A stretch of 64,000 nt of DNA, taken from Vanessa cardui. Taxonomy: Eukaryota > Arthropoda > Insecta > Lepidoptera > Nymphalidae. Position numbers and translations under genes: made by a program. The stretch spans positions 6,822,501 through 6,886,500 of the forward strand of contig NC_061140.1 of NCBI RefSeq assembly GCF_905220365.1, given 5' to 3'. This document shows positions 35,088 to 46,620 of the stretch, piece after piece (the stretch's first letter is position 1; the number at the start of each line of letters is the position of its first letter). Below the pieces are notes generated by a model. The model did no database searches and was not told the origin of the DNA. It saw nothing but the letters and a program-made list of their open reading frames with translations.

Positions 35088-35662
35088 TTTACTAGCGACC
35101 CGCCCCGGTTTCGCACGGGTGCAATGCTGGTACTTAATATAGTACAGAATGAATCTTACGACGGTCACAGTTTTTCAGTCATTAGACATTACATACCGCT
35201 ATGTCCCTACGTTTTAAATCTTCAATATCTTCAAAAATATGCATCTAAATTAGTACGGGGCCATATTAATCTATATTCAATGCACAATTCATTTTATTCA
35301 TTCACTCTTCACAAATCTTTAAATAATTTACTTAATTACATATACATAAGAATTAAGAAAATAAGTTAAGGATTTATGATGTACTGCTTAAAATCGTTTC
35401 AAAAATAAGCCATTAGGTATATGTTTTTTACGACACTTTTTTTTAAAGACCTTTGTACAATTATAATGCAGTACATTATTTTAATCTATTTCATAGGGTT
35501 CAGCCAGCGTTTGCAAAGTTAGCGCAGCAAAAGGAACATATTTCCGAAGCCTCTATATCTATTAAAAGAATTGCATTTAAATCTGTCATGTAATTTTAAA
35601 GACCTAAGCATACACAGGGTCATACAACGGTAAGTGGCTTTGTTTTATAACAGAAAGTCAAA
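35088..35662 (-). mobile_element. Dispersed repeat element E, inverted
   Basis: It begins ACTAGCGACCCGCCCCGGTT and ends CTAAGCATACACAGGGTCAT...GGCTTTGTTTTATAAC, the inverted form of 31005-31356 and 9842-10092. This is the longest copy. Its internal 81-codon frame is not conserved in the other copies. Confidence 0.65.
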
Positions 35663-36030
35663 GAAAATAAAAAAGGTATAACATTAAATTATAACCTATT
35701 TATAGCTTATCGTCGTATATTTTGCTTTATAGGATTTCAAGTGAAGATGGTGTGGAGATTAAAAAAAATTATGCCATGTTATTTTCAGTTTTTTAGAAAC
35801 AGTCCTTGATTCATATACCATTATTTAAACTTAACGACCTATTTCATTTTGATTTTTCCTACAAAGTTCTTACTTTACTTTATTCCTGTGATTGTAATGG
35901 ACTATAGGTATAGCTAGTTATTAGTTTAAACGTGTAATGTCTTACATTAGGTATCTTATAATTACGTCAATAAGATTAGTCGGTACCTAATTCAATTAGT
36001 ACCGGTTGAGTGATTCACATTGATTTAGAA

Positions 36031-36042
36031 TGTCACGTGACA
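36031..36042. promoter_or_regulatory. Palindromic E-box TGTCACGTGACA
   Basis: A 12-base perfect palindrome around CACGTG with the GTCACGTGAC form preferred by USF/MITF/TFEB-type bHLH factors. No nearby gene start is seen, so function is unproven. Confidence 0.35.
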
Positions 36043-36561
36043 CAATGTCCAATCGTCTACGACATTACCTTTGGTAAATGCTATAATTATATTAAACATT
36101 ATTGACCCTCACTCTCTTTTTTTCCGATGAGACTTCTAATCCAAAGCTTTCATCTATATGAAGTCTTTCTTATCCTGTAAGGCAGCGTTTAAAGAGCCTT
36201 GTCGAATTTCTTTGTAAAATTAATTCACACAAAACTCTTTTTATTTTATTGGAATAGAATATTCTGAAAGGACATCCTTAACATTGATAAGGGTTTTTTG
36301 ACGCAAAACTAGTAGCTTCGAAAAGTAACTCTTGATGTACAAGTACATTTATTTATTTATTTTATTTATTTATTTATTAGGGAAACATACAGCATATCGT
36401 ATATTACAACTTAATATAATAATCATATTTTAACACTTATGCCAGTTAAGTTTCCACTACTGTTTTAACAGGGAAGTGGACTAATTTTGATGTTACATAA
36501 AATATAACTATTTATGACAAAGAAAAATTTTAACGTGATGAAATATGGTTATGGTTAATTA

Positions 36562-39393
36562 CTAATAAGTATTTTTCACAAGATTATATAATTTACTTAA
36601 ACTATTTTTAAACAGATCAATGTGGTTGTATTTTCTATTATGACTATTACAAGATCTTAGGATAAAAGAATTTTTGAAATAATTAGTTTTACAAATAGGT
36701 ATTGAAAAAGTATCCTGAGAGCGAGCGTTAAAACGAGGACATTTAAATAAAATCTTACTGAGCAGATATGGAGAATCAATTAAATTATTTAATATTTTGT
36801 AAAGAAACATTTGGTCTCTTTGTTCTCTACGTTCTTCAAGTGGCAAAAAGACAGAGTCAGGAAAAGTAAATTTGTATCGCAACCTCCTGATAAATTTGTT
36901 TTGTGTATTTTCAATTAAGTTGACGTATTTTGCATATTGTGGATTCCAAACAGTTGACGCATACTCTAAATGTGATCTAACGAAAGCATTGTACAAAATT
37001 ACAAAGGTTTGAATATTTTTAAAATCTGCCCCTTGCCGAAAGATAAATCCGAGCATTTTATATGACTTCATCACTATTTTCTCAATATGCTTATCGAATA
37101 TGAGTTTGTTGTCTAGTTGTACCCCAAGGTCTCTCACCTCGGTTACCCTTTTTAATTTAGTATTAAATATGGAGTAGTCAAAAATTATTTGTTCTTTTTT
37201 TCTCGAAAATGTAATTACACAACACTTATCAACATTAAGCTGCAAATTATTAGCAATGCAATATTGTCCTAATTTATTTAAATCCTCTTGTAAATGAAAA
37301 CAGTCTTGATTATTTTTTATTATCTTAAAAATTTTAGTGTCATCAGCGTATAATAAAACTTGAGAATTTTTGAAACAATTAGTTACGTCATTAATAAAAA
37401 TGTTAAAAAGTAAAGGGCCAAGGTGAGAACCTTGCGGTACACCCGATGTTACAGGAATAAAACTAGACGTATATCCTTTAATAGCAACGGCTTGAGATCT
37501 TTCGCGGAGATAAGATGTAAGCCAACGTAGAAGGTCACCATGTATACCGATGTTGTTAAGTTTTTGTAATAACAAGTTGTGCGATATCTTATCAAATGCT
37601 TTCGAGTAATCAGTGTATACGACATCTACCTGGAAACCAGCTTCCATAGCACTCAATACTGTATGCAAGAACTCACACAGATTGGACTCAGTGGATCGCT
37701 TATTAATAAAACCATGTTGGTTACAGGTAAGTAGGGGCCTTAATAATGGAAATATCGTATCATAGACAATCTTTTCAAAAAGTTTTGGAATAACTGACAA
37801 TTTAGAAATACCGCGATAGTTTTTTATATCGTTTTTATTTCCAGACTTATAAATCGGCGTAATTAAAGATTTTTTCCAAATAGTTGGTAATAATCCAGTG
37901 TCCAAAGATTTTTTGAAAAGCATGGTTAAAGGCACACATAACACTTTACTGCAGTTTTTTAAGAAAATGGGATGTATTCCATCTGGACCATAACCCTTGG
38001 ATGTGTCTATGTTCGATAAATATCGTTCTACTTTTTTGTCAACAATCTCGATGGAGCTGATAATAGTCTGATTTGCGCTAGTAGTATAGTGATCCATTGC
38101 TTGATTTCCACTATTATCTTCAAAAACTGAATGAAAATAAGAATTAAACATATTTGCTATATCGTGTCCATTGGATCCAACTTGACAGTTAAAATACATT
38201 ACATTAGGTACAGATGTATGATCTTTTTTAGTCTTTATATAGGACCAAAACTGTTTTGAGCTAAAACGAATATTATTCTCTGCTCGTTCCAAAAACTCAT
38301 TATAACACGTTCCTTCTAAGTTTTTTGATTGTAGTCTCAATTCAGAGAACTTGTTATAATCGCTTTGTTGGCCATAAATTTTCCATTTTTTGTGGAATTT
38401 TAATTTTTTATTAATTAATTTTATCAAGGGTCGCGTAAACCAGCGTGGATATTTATTGCTCTCATTTATACACTTAGACGGGACAAATGTCTCTATAATG
38501 TGATTTACGATGAGATAGAACGTATTAACTGCCTGACTAACATCTTTGTTTTTAAATTCGTGTTGCCAGTTAACTTTTGCTAATTCAGAATTAATTTTAT
38601 CATAATCAGCGCTGTGAAAGCGACGTACAACTCGAATAGCTGGATTTAAATTTCGCTCAATGGTATTCATATCAACTTCAATACAAAGGGAAGGATGATG
38701 TTCATCTTCAGGTACTGATAAAGGGTCCACACGAGATATGTTACAATTCAGATTGGAAAGTACTAAGTCTAAGAGCCTGTTATTTAAGTTAAGAATATAA
38801 TTTAATTGTTTTAATCCAGTAAAATTCATAAAAACAAATATGTTATGTACAAGGAGACATTCCGAGGGATTTAAAATATAAATTGAATTATTATTATTTA
38901 ATGACCAAACAGCATCTCGTATATTAAAATCGCCTGTAATAATTATATCATCTTGTGAATTTTCTATAGTCAAATCAGATATAAATTCAAAAAAATTAAG
39001 CTGTGAATCCATTTGAGAAATATTCTGTGGAAAGTAACAACAAAAAAGATGCAAAATTTTCCTAATAATACCGTGTTTAGTTATAATTTTTATATAAGTG
39101 ACTTCAGCACTAGAAAAATTAGGCAACTGAACATTTCTCACATCAACATCAATTTCGCGACGGACCGCTATCAGAGTACCACCTCCCTTTGTCATTTCTA
39201 ACTGCTCGTAATCTCGGTCGTTACGATAAACATTATATCGAGCATCAAATAATTCACTGTCAAAGATTCCAGGTAAAAGCCAAGTTTCTGTTAGGCATAT
39301 AATGTCATAATCGCAATTAAGCACATTTTTATAAAATTGATTAGTTTTAGTCCGTAAACCTCGGACGTTTTGATAAAAAATATTTAAGAACAT
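36562..39393 (-). CDS. LINE ORF2: AP endonuclease and reverse transcriptase
   Basis: A 943-residue open frame with no stop, starting at an ATG. The N-terminal AP-type endonuclease (about 1-240) shows QNVRGL (8-13), TETW (35-38) and GDFN (154-157), with a late HH pair at 232-233 in place of the usual SDH motif. The reverse transcriptase (about 465-740) shows GPDGI, YTDYSKAFDK (593-602), GVPQGSHLGPLLFNIFIND (651-669) and the catalytic YADD (682-685). A C-terminal region with LEYASTVWNPQ follows. The protein would nick the target and copy element RNA in the nucleus. All main catalytic motifs are present, so it may be active. Confidence 0.96.
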   Translation of the reverse strand: MFLNIFYQNVRGLRTKTNQFYKNVLNCDYDIICLTETWLLPGIFDSELFDARYNVYRNDRDYEQLEMTKGGGTLIAVRREIDVDVRNVQLPNFSSAEVTYIKIITKHGIIRKILHLFCCYFPQNISQMDSQLNFFEFISDLTIENSQDDIIITGDFNIRDAVWSLNNNNSIYILNPSECLLVHNIFVFMNFTGLKQLNYILNLNNRLLDLVLSNLNCNISRVDPLSVPEDEHHPSLCIEVDMNTIERNLNPAIRVVRRFHSADYDKINSELAKVNWQHEFKNKDVSQAVNTFYLIVNHIIETFVPSKCINESNKYPRWFTRPLIKLINKKLKFHKKWKIYGQQSDYNKFSELRLQSKNLEGTCYNEFLERAENNIRFSSKQFWSYIKTKKDHTSVPNVMYFNCQVGSNGHDIANMFNSYFHSVFEDNSGNQAMDHYTTSANQTIISSIEIVDKKVERYLSNIDTSKGYGPDGIHPIFLKNCSKVLCVPLTMLFKKSLDTGLLPTIWKKSLITPIYKSGNKNDIKNYRGISKLSVIPKLFEKIVYDTIFPLLRPLLTCNQHGFINKRSTESNLCEFLHTVLSAMEAGFQVDVVYTDYSKAFDKISHNLLLQKLNNIGIHGDLLRWLTSYLRERSQAVAIKGYTSSFIPVTSGVPQGSHLGPLLFNIFINDVTNCFKNSQVLLYADDTKIFKIIKNNQDCFHLQEDLNKLGQYCIANNLQLNVDKCCVITFSRKKEQIIFDYSIFNTKLKRVTEVRDLGVQLDNKLIFDKHIEKIVMKSYKMLGFIFRQGADFKNIQTFVILYNAFVRSHLEYASTVWNPQYAKYVNLIENTQNKFIRRLRYKFTFPDSVFLPLEERREQRDQMFLYKILNNLIDSPYLLSKILFKCPRFNARSQDTFSIPICKTNYFKNSFILRSCNSHNRKYNHIDLFKNSLSKLYNLVKNTY

Positions 39394-39679
39394 GTTGAAT
39401 ACTTAAAACACAAATAATAATTGTATATATTACATATCTGTAATAAAAATTCCTTCAAAGTTTCTATTTCTAATAAGTCATAAATAAATGATTCCCGCAA
39501 TGAACGCTGCTCAGATAAAACGAATAAAATCATAAAAGAAAATACAACACTAACAATAAAATAATAACTAAAAAAGTCATGAAAATGGACATTAACTAAA
39601 AAAGTAAAGTTATGAAAAAATACTAACAAAATAAAATTAGACACTTGAAACTTATGTTTTAAATAAAACAATTTCGCAC

Positions 39680-40685
39680 TTATACGATTTTTTTTAAACA
39701 ATCTTGAGAAGTGATGTGTAGGACAGGCGAGCTTTCTGTGCGTCTAACCATAATCGTGCAGTTACGTACCCAACAAAACAAATAACCCTTCTCCCTCGAC
39801 TTTCGCTTTGCCTCATTGAATAAACTTTTATTGCGAGTAGAAAGGTGATCATTAACGTAAATTTGATTTTGCATTCCTGAGAATCCTATATCGCAAGCTC
39901 TTATAGTTTTTAATTTTCGAAGCGATGACAAAAAATCGTCTTTTTTGTAACGAGCTTGCATTTTTAAAATAATTGGTTTAGGCCTGATGTCATTGGAATC
40001 ATTCTTAGTCGCTACTCTTGTGATAAAGTCAATGTCAGTAAGCGGGTCCAAAGGGAAATTGCACTTATCAGCGAGCACCTTTATTAACTGTATAAGGTTT
40101 TCGCCTTTCTTTTGGGGAACTCCACTAATTTGGATATTTGAACGTCGAACCCATTGTTCATTCTTGTAATGGCTATCTTTTAAATCTTTCATAGAATTCT
40201 TTAGCTCATTTAACTCTAATTCGATGTTATGTATTTTTGTAACTTCCTTGTCAAAATTATTAACTTGATCCATGACCATATCAATTGATGATTCAACGAG
40301 CTGAATTTTTTTTGTCCATTCGTTTACAGTTTCGGTAACTTTTTTAAACTCATTGGTTATGAAACTTTTAAATGATTCAATAGATGAATTTAAATGAGTG
40401 AAACGTTCATCAAAGTGGTCTATTATAGATTTAGTATTCAAGTTCAAATAGGGCTGTGCAAGATCTAAATTGGTTTCGTTGGCGACATTAGGTGTAATGG
40501 GACTTATTATTTTTTTTGGTCTGTTTACAACTTGGACATTTCCATTTAGCTTTATTCATTGGTAGAATCTTTTTAAAGTCCGCAAGCGAAATTCCCACGC
40601 AGCCATGATGATATATATTTAAGCAAGCAGTACATTTAATAGATTCTTCAACTTTCAATAAGCATGAGCAATGTTTACACTCCAT
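39680..40685 (-). CDS. LINE ORF1: PHD finger, coiled coil, RNA-binding-like region (one frame change)
   Basis: The first part (ATG at 40685, to 40518) is a PHD-type zinc finger: CKHC, then CTAC, YHHGC and KCPSC. At an A8 run (minus strand of 40510-40517) the frame runs into a stop, while the +1 frame continues without interruption to 39680. It reads QPYLNLNTKSIIDHFDERF, a heptad-rich coiled coil (about 80-170), then RSNIQISGVPQK and ILKMQARYKKDDF, typical of ORF1 RNA-binding regions. Together about 335 codons. The break may be a one-base indel in the homopolymer, a sequencing error or a programmed shift. Confidence 0.85.
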
Positions 40686-40800
40686 TCTATTCAATTTTAA
40701 ATAAATGTAGGTAAGCTTTAATAAGTTAACACAGCGTATTCAATTTACCTTGTTCTTCGATAAAAGCTCGCGCCCAAAAAGTCGTAAGCGCCGCGTATAT

Positions 40801-43355
40801 CGCGTACTTACGCGTTCTCTTCAAATAGTATGCACTTCAATGTAATTACTGTGATTGTTTTAGTATTTTAAATATTTTTTATTATACAGTGTCTTTGTAT
40901 ATTATTAAAAACAAGCACAATTATACTCTAATACTTATTAAACAACATGAAATAAAAAAGTCACTTCCAATAACACTTTTATAAGGAATTAGGGATTATT
41001 TTATATAGCACAAACGATATAGCACCGTACGTGGATTGTGCGTGAGCACCGTGTTATCATAAAAGCATATATGGTATGGGTTAAAATTACCAGCTAAAAG
41101 TTAAAAAAAATAACAGTCCCTAAAATACTTGGGAGCTTAGGTTCAAAATGAGATTAATGTTATTTTGAAAATAAATAAAATTGTAGTTTAATCTACATTC
41201 CAAAGGGGGCTGACACGAGATATGGATCCTGAGTTCACAAAATTTGTCTTCACCACCGACCGCGAGTTACTTCATTAACACAACCCTATAATTCTCTGGT
41301 TCTGGGTTTTGAAGCCACAATTTACGAATATTTGAGGATTATTTTATATAATAAACAAAGCGTAACAAAGAATAAAGGAACAGCTTGTAAATGCTCTAGT
41401 GCTGGATTAAGACCTTTTGAGGAGAAGGTTTTTGGAGCAACTCCACACGACCACGGATCTGTATGTGATATATATACCATCTAGCACATGCAGATTCTCT
41501 CAAAATGTTTTCCCTCGCTGCCCAACGCGAGATAATAAAAACATTGACATTGCGATTACTCTGTTTATGCCAATCTAAACAAATATTCATTTTTAACTCA
41601 CAAATCCACATTGATAAAATATTTAGGTATATAATTTGTTCAAGTAATACTTAACAAAAAAACTTTTATATCATCTATACGCATATCTCTTTATGAAATT
41701 TTTAAGTAATGAAATGTATGTTTATAAAAAATCAATCATTATAATGACATTTTGTAATTGGCTAATTTACTCGACATCTCAGAATAATTAAGCACTAAAC
41801 ATTGATTGGTTGGAGTGCACTGAACCGTATAATTATAAAATTAACTCGACAAACCAACAAACAAATTAACCGTATAATCTAACCGCAGAACATTTCACCG
41901 CAACGAATCGAATTCTGTTCAAATAGAAATACATATTGAGACCAAATATATTCAACCGTAGCAGGAGAAATATCACCCCAATATTTAGTCTTAGAACTTT
42001 TTACATCTATGTATGTATATAAATATCAATTGTTGTTCGTTAGTCTCGCTAGAACTCAAAAATGGTTCGATCCATTTGAATAATTGTTCAAACAACACGT
42101 ATAAAGCCAAAATCATTGTTGAATGCTCTCAGACAAATGTCAAACATGTGGCTTGAGTCAAATGTACATTTTAGTTTGGTTAGTCGGGAAAATCAGGCTT
42201 AATGAAACCTATTTAATTGTTGCAGATGAAATTCCTAAATAAACTGGTGATCTTAAATTGAAAAGTTGACATAAGAACATGTCCTATGGACCTTACGGAG
42301 ACTTACCGGAGTTTTTACTTAAGAATTGAGATTGATCCAAGAGACGTGATTGCTGACACCATCATAGGTGGATTTGACATCCTTTGGATTGTCGGCGATC
42401 AGTTGCAGGTGATGGGCAATCTATATCTGTATGAAAGTCAAAAGACAAGATATTCATGTTGACTATTATCGGATTGTGCTATGTTCGGCAATATTATCCG
42501 AAGTTTTGATATGTTATCGTCGATGTTTTCGCTCGCACTTTGCTGTTAGCTGAAATAGCACGCTAATATAGATGAATCGCGTCATCGAAATTATTTCAGC
42601 TTACGCTTCGGGTCGCATCTATACTGTACAAATATAAATTGTGAGTGATAAGAATTATGCCGTATAATCACTTAGTATTAGGATTTGGGATTTTAAATTT
42701 TTAATAATATTGACATATATTTTATAGTGTTAATGTCTACAGTAGTGGACCTTACTCGCCATCAGAGAGCCAATTAACAGTTTACCGGACGATTTAAATT
42801 AAATAGTAGTTTCACTGTTTTTTTTTCAAAAATTATTAGTAGTGACTCTTATTTGGTAAGTTATTGCGGTAAATTGTTGAAGCCAAATGAACTAAAACAT
42901 ATCATTATTAATAAAGTTACATGCTGGTAGAAAAATATATTTAAAGAAGCTAGAAAGGTCTAATGAGGCCTCGAGACGTGCATTGCCTCAAGGCTCCGAC
43001 ATAATCAATCCGGTCCGGTTCCGATTAACTGAATATTCCGGGTAACAATAATATAATATAATAATTACTTTACAATTTGCAAGATCTAGTGGAAACAATT
43101 GGATTGATTTTATAATTAAACTCAGTACAATGATAGCTTCTGTTGTCAAGGCATTGTATCTTTTATTCGAGGAAATGAAAGGGTAACCAGCGGATAGTCA
43201 TAAAATTGTATATCCCCGTTCAAAGCCCACGAGAACAAAGTCCTAGGCAGCCGCGCTCGTATTTCATATTTACAAACGCGAAAAAGAGTAAACATTTATC
43301 GAACTATTTTTGGATGTTGGTTTTTTATATATTCATTTACATAAAAAAATTTACA
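40801..43355. other. Non-coding stretch with one unexplained open region
   Basis: Mostly AT-rich. At 42259-42462 the plus strand is open for about 66 codons (MDLTETYRSFYLRIEIDPRD, then GGFDILWIVGDQLQVMGN) with higher GC than its surroundings; the minus strand is also open over part of it. There is no good start and donors are poor. It may be a decayed transposon or an exon of an unseen gene. Confidence 0.35.
41385..41545 (-). mobile_element. Old family A SINE remnant
   Basis: CAGCTTGTAAATGCTCTAGTGC, TTTTGAGGAGAAGG and AAAATGTTTTCCCTCGCTG match family A in inverted order with many substitutions. The head is lost. Confidence 0.55.
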
Positions 43356-43565
43356 TCAAATCAAATCAAATCAAAATAAACTTTATTCAAGTAGGCTTTT
43401 ACAAGCACTTTTGAATCGTCATTTTACAATTAAGTGAAGCTAACACCGGTTCGGAAAGTAGATTCTATCGAGAAGAACCGGCAAGAAAATCAGTAGTTAC
43501 TCTTTTTTAACATTTAAAAATACAAAGTCATGTTAGTTAAATACAATTATTTAAATTAATATATC
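43356..43565 (-). mobile_element. LINE 3' tail, family D (5'-truncated)
   Basis: Read on the minus strand it ends CTTGAATAAAGTTTATTTTG followed by (ATTTG) hexamer-like repeats. An AATAAA just before a short repeated tail is typical of a non-LTR retrotransposon 3' end. GAACCGGCAAGAAAATCAGT lies within it. A close copy is at 63826. Confidence 0.7.
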
Positions 43566-46383
43566 CTGCATGGAAGTCAACAGGTATTAGCTCCACGCTT
43601 TTTTATCGTCTATAAAATCTTGTATCAGAATAGTTTACACATGTATGTATTATATCTGTGTGATGTTTTATTAGTGAGGTTATAAATCAATATATTACAA
43701 GCTACCCATTCAAAATCTGTTTACCTAAAAAAATATATTAATTTTATTGTAGTAAAAAAAAATGCTGGTAACCGATAACAACACCCTTGGACCCTAAAAC
43801 TAACTAAACTAAACTAAAACAAATACGAAAAATTGGTCCAGTCGCTTAGAAGTTCAATGATATGCACACGTTAATGAATTAGATAAATACACATAAACAC
43901 TATATAGTAAAAATAATACTCAAATGAGTGCTGTAACACATTTTCTTATTAATAACTTTAATTTATCTTTTATACTGTAAAGTTACACATACAATTACAT
44001 ATGCCTTCGAAGCATTTTCAAAAATAATAAAACAGCGGTCCAATAGAAGTTAATCTAATGAGTGTGTGTTTTTTCTGAAATATAAGTAGCAATCTAAATT
44101 TTTTTCTACGTTGATTTTTCTTCAGCGTTATACATGAATTAATATTACATAATAAATATTTATTAATTATAATACCTTTATTCAGATTTTGGTTTTAAAT
44201 GAATATGACCATAATTATAGTTTTAATATTTAACGAGATGTATATCTCTCTTAATTATCTATATCTCTTAATTATTGTAAATTGTAATAATTTAGAAAAT
44301 TAAAAATTTTAACTAAACTAAAAATTTATCCGAACAAACACGACTGCTTTGATTTAATTTTATATCAACAGCGACAAGTAAATAGTTACCCACAATACGG
44401 GATTAACTGGTATGAGCGTCAAAAGTGAATTATTAATAAAGGTAAGTGGTATTGTTAAATATTTTCATTTTATTTTACTTAAATGATTGGCTGGTGCGGT
44501 TTTAACATTTAATTATCAGCATACCATTAAGTTATTGAATCATTCTGTTACAATAATTGATGAAATGGGTTTCGAGACATTTAATTGCATACCCTGAACG
44601 CAAACGAGAGATGGAGTGCTCCATTATCACCATAGTAAGCTCAATATGTATATATTATTTCACTGAATTTATAACCCTAAAACATACACAGGCATTAATC
44701 CTAAGTCATGCTAATAACCGACTCGAATAAAGTGATTAGTCGTTTTGATTAAAAGATTATTAAGCAAATTTTGCAAAAATCTTTGAATGATAATTTTACT
44801 TATAACGTTGTTTTTTGTAACTTTAGTTTTTTTTTAATGTCAATTCCAAGCTCAGGAAGCGCTCTGTTATAGCCAGAAAGTCACAATCACAATTGTGATA
44901 TTTATAATGTATTCTATTAATAACTTATTGATTTGAATTTGAAATTATTTGAAAATTTTTTGCAAGCATCAACAATTGTTACTGTTGTTGTGGAAAAAGT
45001 ATCATAATAAGACGATAGAGGGAGAAAGAGAAATCAGGCTGGTAATTAATATGCTGGTTTAAGCCAAAGCGGGATCTTAGCCTTTTGGCCACATAGTATT
45101 TAAATTTGCTGATGAGGAAATGACCGTGTGATGATATAAGCTCCGTGACCGGACAAGCTTCGACCACGGGCACGCCTCGGAAACATAGGGTGCCGGATAC
45201 TTATAAGCGTATTGTAATAATATAACACACATTATTTTAATGTAATAAATAATTTGGTATACAATTTGGTAAAAACGCTTTTTTAATTTAAACTTTACTA
45301 TAAATATATTTAATTTATGACAACTTTGAAATCATTAGTTACTTCATGGAAATTGACTGAAGTATGCAATTTTAGGGACTTCAAACAAAAAAACACAATT
45401 TTTTTCTTCTAATAGGTATAGTTCAACACAAATTAGATGTAGTATCGGAAAATGCAATGGAATGAAAATAAAACCGATTGCTACCGATTTACGCAACCAA
45501 TAGAAAAAAACTCAATATCGCGCCATTCGACGCTATTCGTCGCTATAGATTCTCGCGTCAGAGAAAGCAAGTGCAAGTAAATCGACGCGTCAAATTGACG
45601 AATATATTAGGTCATATGATATTACAAGTTATTATTGTGCAAAGATCATATTCGCGTGAGAAATAAATATTGATAATTTGGGCTAGCGTACTCAATTCGG
45701 ATGTGACCGGTTTTACGAATTTTGCCGATGCAACATCTACCTATGTTGTGTCGTACTATACCACTATTACGTGAGCATAGAATTAAAAATACTCGAAATA
45801 TTATTGACAATAAAGATAAATTTCTTAAGACTACAAGTATTATGTAATAAAAAATACTATATATTAAAACCAAAGATATATTACCGTCAACATTGTAATT
45901 TTGTGTACTTGGGACTTTGTTCCTACCACAGCTTTTAATGACTCTCAAACTTTGTACCTAAGAATCAAAGTAACATTTATTAGCTAGGGATAAACTGGGT
46001 AATGGTAAAATCACTTAACGCTAAGTCGACGGATTTATATAACATAATATTTGTCCATCAAACCGGGATAAAGCAACGCGATGGAATAATATTTAATAGA
46101 TTTAAATATGTTCTTAAATTTTGAGGTATGTTGCTTTGATTAATGTATGTACCCGAAAACTGAATGTTTGACAATAAATAGATACATTTAAATTGACGAA
46201 AAATAATGACTTATATTTTTGTTTTCAGAAAATATATTGTGAAATTCGTATATTCAACAATTAACTTATCATTGAGCTCGTCGTTTCAAGTATAACCTTT
46301 TACAAAAGTCCCTGAATCTAAAAAGATCATCCCTTACTTCCTTACTTCCTTATTTTGAAATTGCTTCAGTTTTGCTGTTTTTT
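43566..46383. other. AT-rich stretch with an orphan open frame at 44979-45173
   Basis: The minus-strand frame reads VVEACPVTELISSHGHFLIS and YYVAKRLRSRFGLNQHINYQ, richer in GC than its surroundings and protein-like. It has no recognised family, start context or splice sites. A GC-richer block at 45478-45780 is also unexplained. Otherwise nothing is seen. Confidence 0.35.
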
Positions 46384-46620
46384 CTGCGTGCAACCGGAAC
46401 GTTACTCAAGATACCAATTAAGAAATCGTTGGCGGTAGTTGTAAATAATATTTCTTTCGTACTTCAAATAGACAAATGACACCTCAGTCTACCCGTGACC
46501 ACGAACGCTGTAAAGTGCTCGAAACGTCGGTATGATAAAAATAATTAATATAGGCGATTTAAATCCGTTAAAATTAGTTTTATTTCAATGTGTAATAATC
46601 GCGAAAATCTAAGACAACAT
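46384..46620 (+). mobile_element. Penelope-like element, 3' end only
   Basis: It starts within the last codons of the Penelope ORF (CVQPERYSRYQLRNRWR, stop). It then repeats the right terminal arm of the 7.6-kb copy: GACCACGAACGCTGTAAAGTGCTCGAAACGTCGG and TAATAATCGCGAAAATCTAAG. Strong 5' truncation indicates ordinary target-primed insertion. Confidence 0.78.

Larger units (their letters stand above)
36347..40800 (-). mobile_element. Near full-length non-LTR retrotransposon (CR1/Jockey-type)
   Basis: On the minus strand: a 5' region (boundary uncertain, near 40.8 kb), ORF1 with a PHD finger and coiled coil (40685-39680), a 286-base spacer, ORF2 with AP endonuclease and reverse transcriptase (39393-36562), then a roughly 180-base 3'UTR ending in (AAAT)n at 36379-36347. 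A PHD-finger ORF1 plus an endonuclease/RT ORF2 and a short-repeat tail fits the CR1/Daphne side of the Jockey superfamily in Lepidoptera; exact clade not tested. ORF2 is intact over 943 codons, so the copy is young, but ORF1 has a frame change. Clear target-site duplications were not found. Confidence 0.9.

Noticed and set aside
39384..39701. 105-codon hydrophobic frame between LINE ORF1 and ORF2
   Set aside because: It overlaps the end of ORF1 and the AT-rich spacer; its composition (F, I, L, Y) follows from base bias, and such a frame is not expected in this position.
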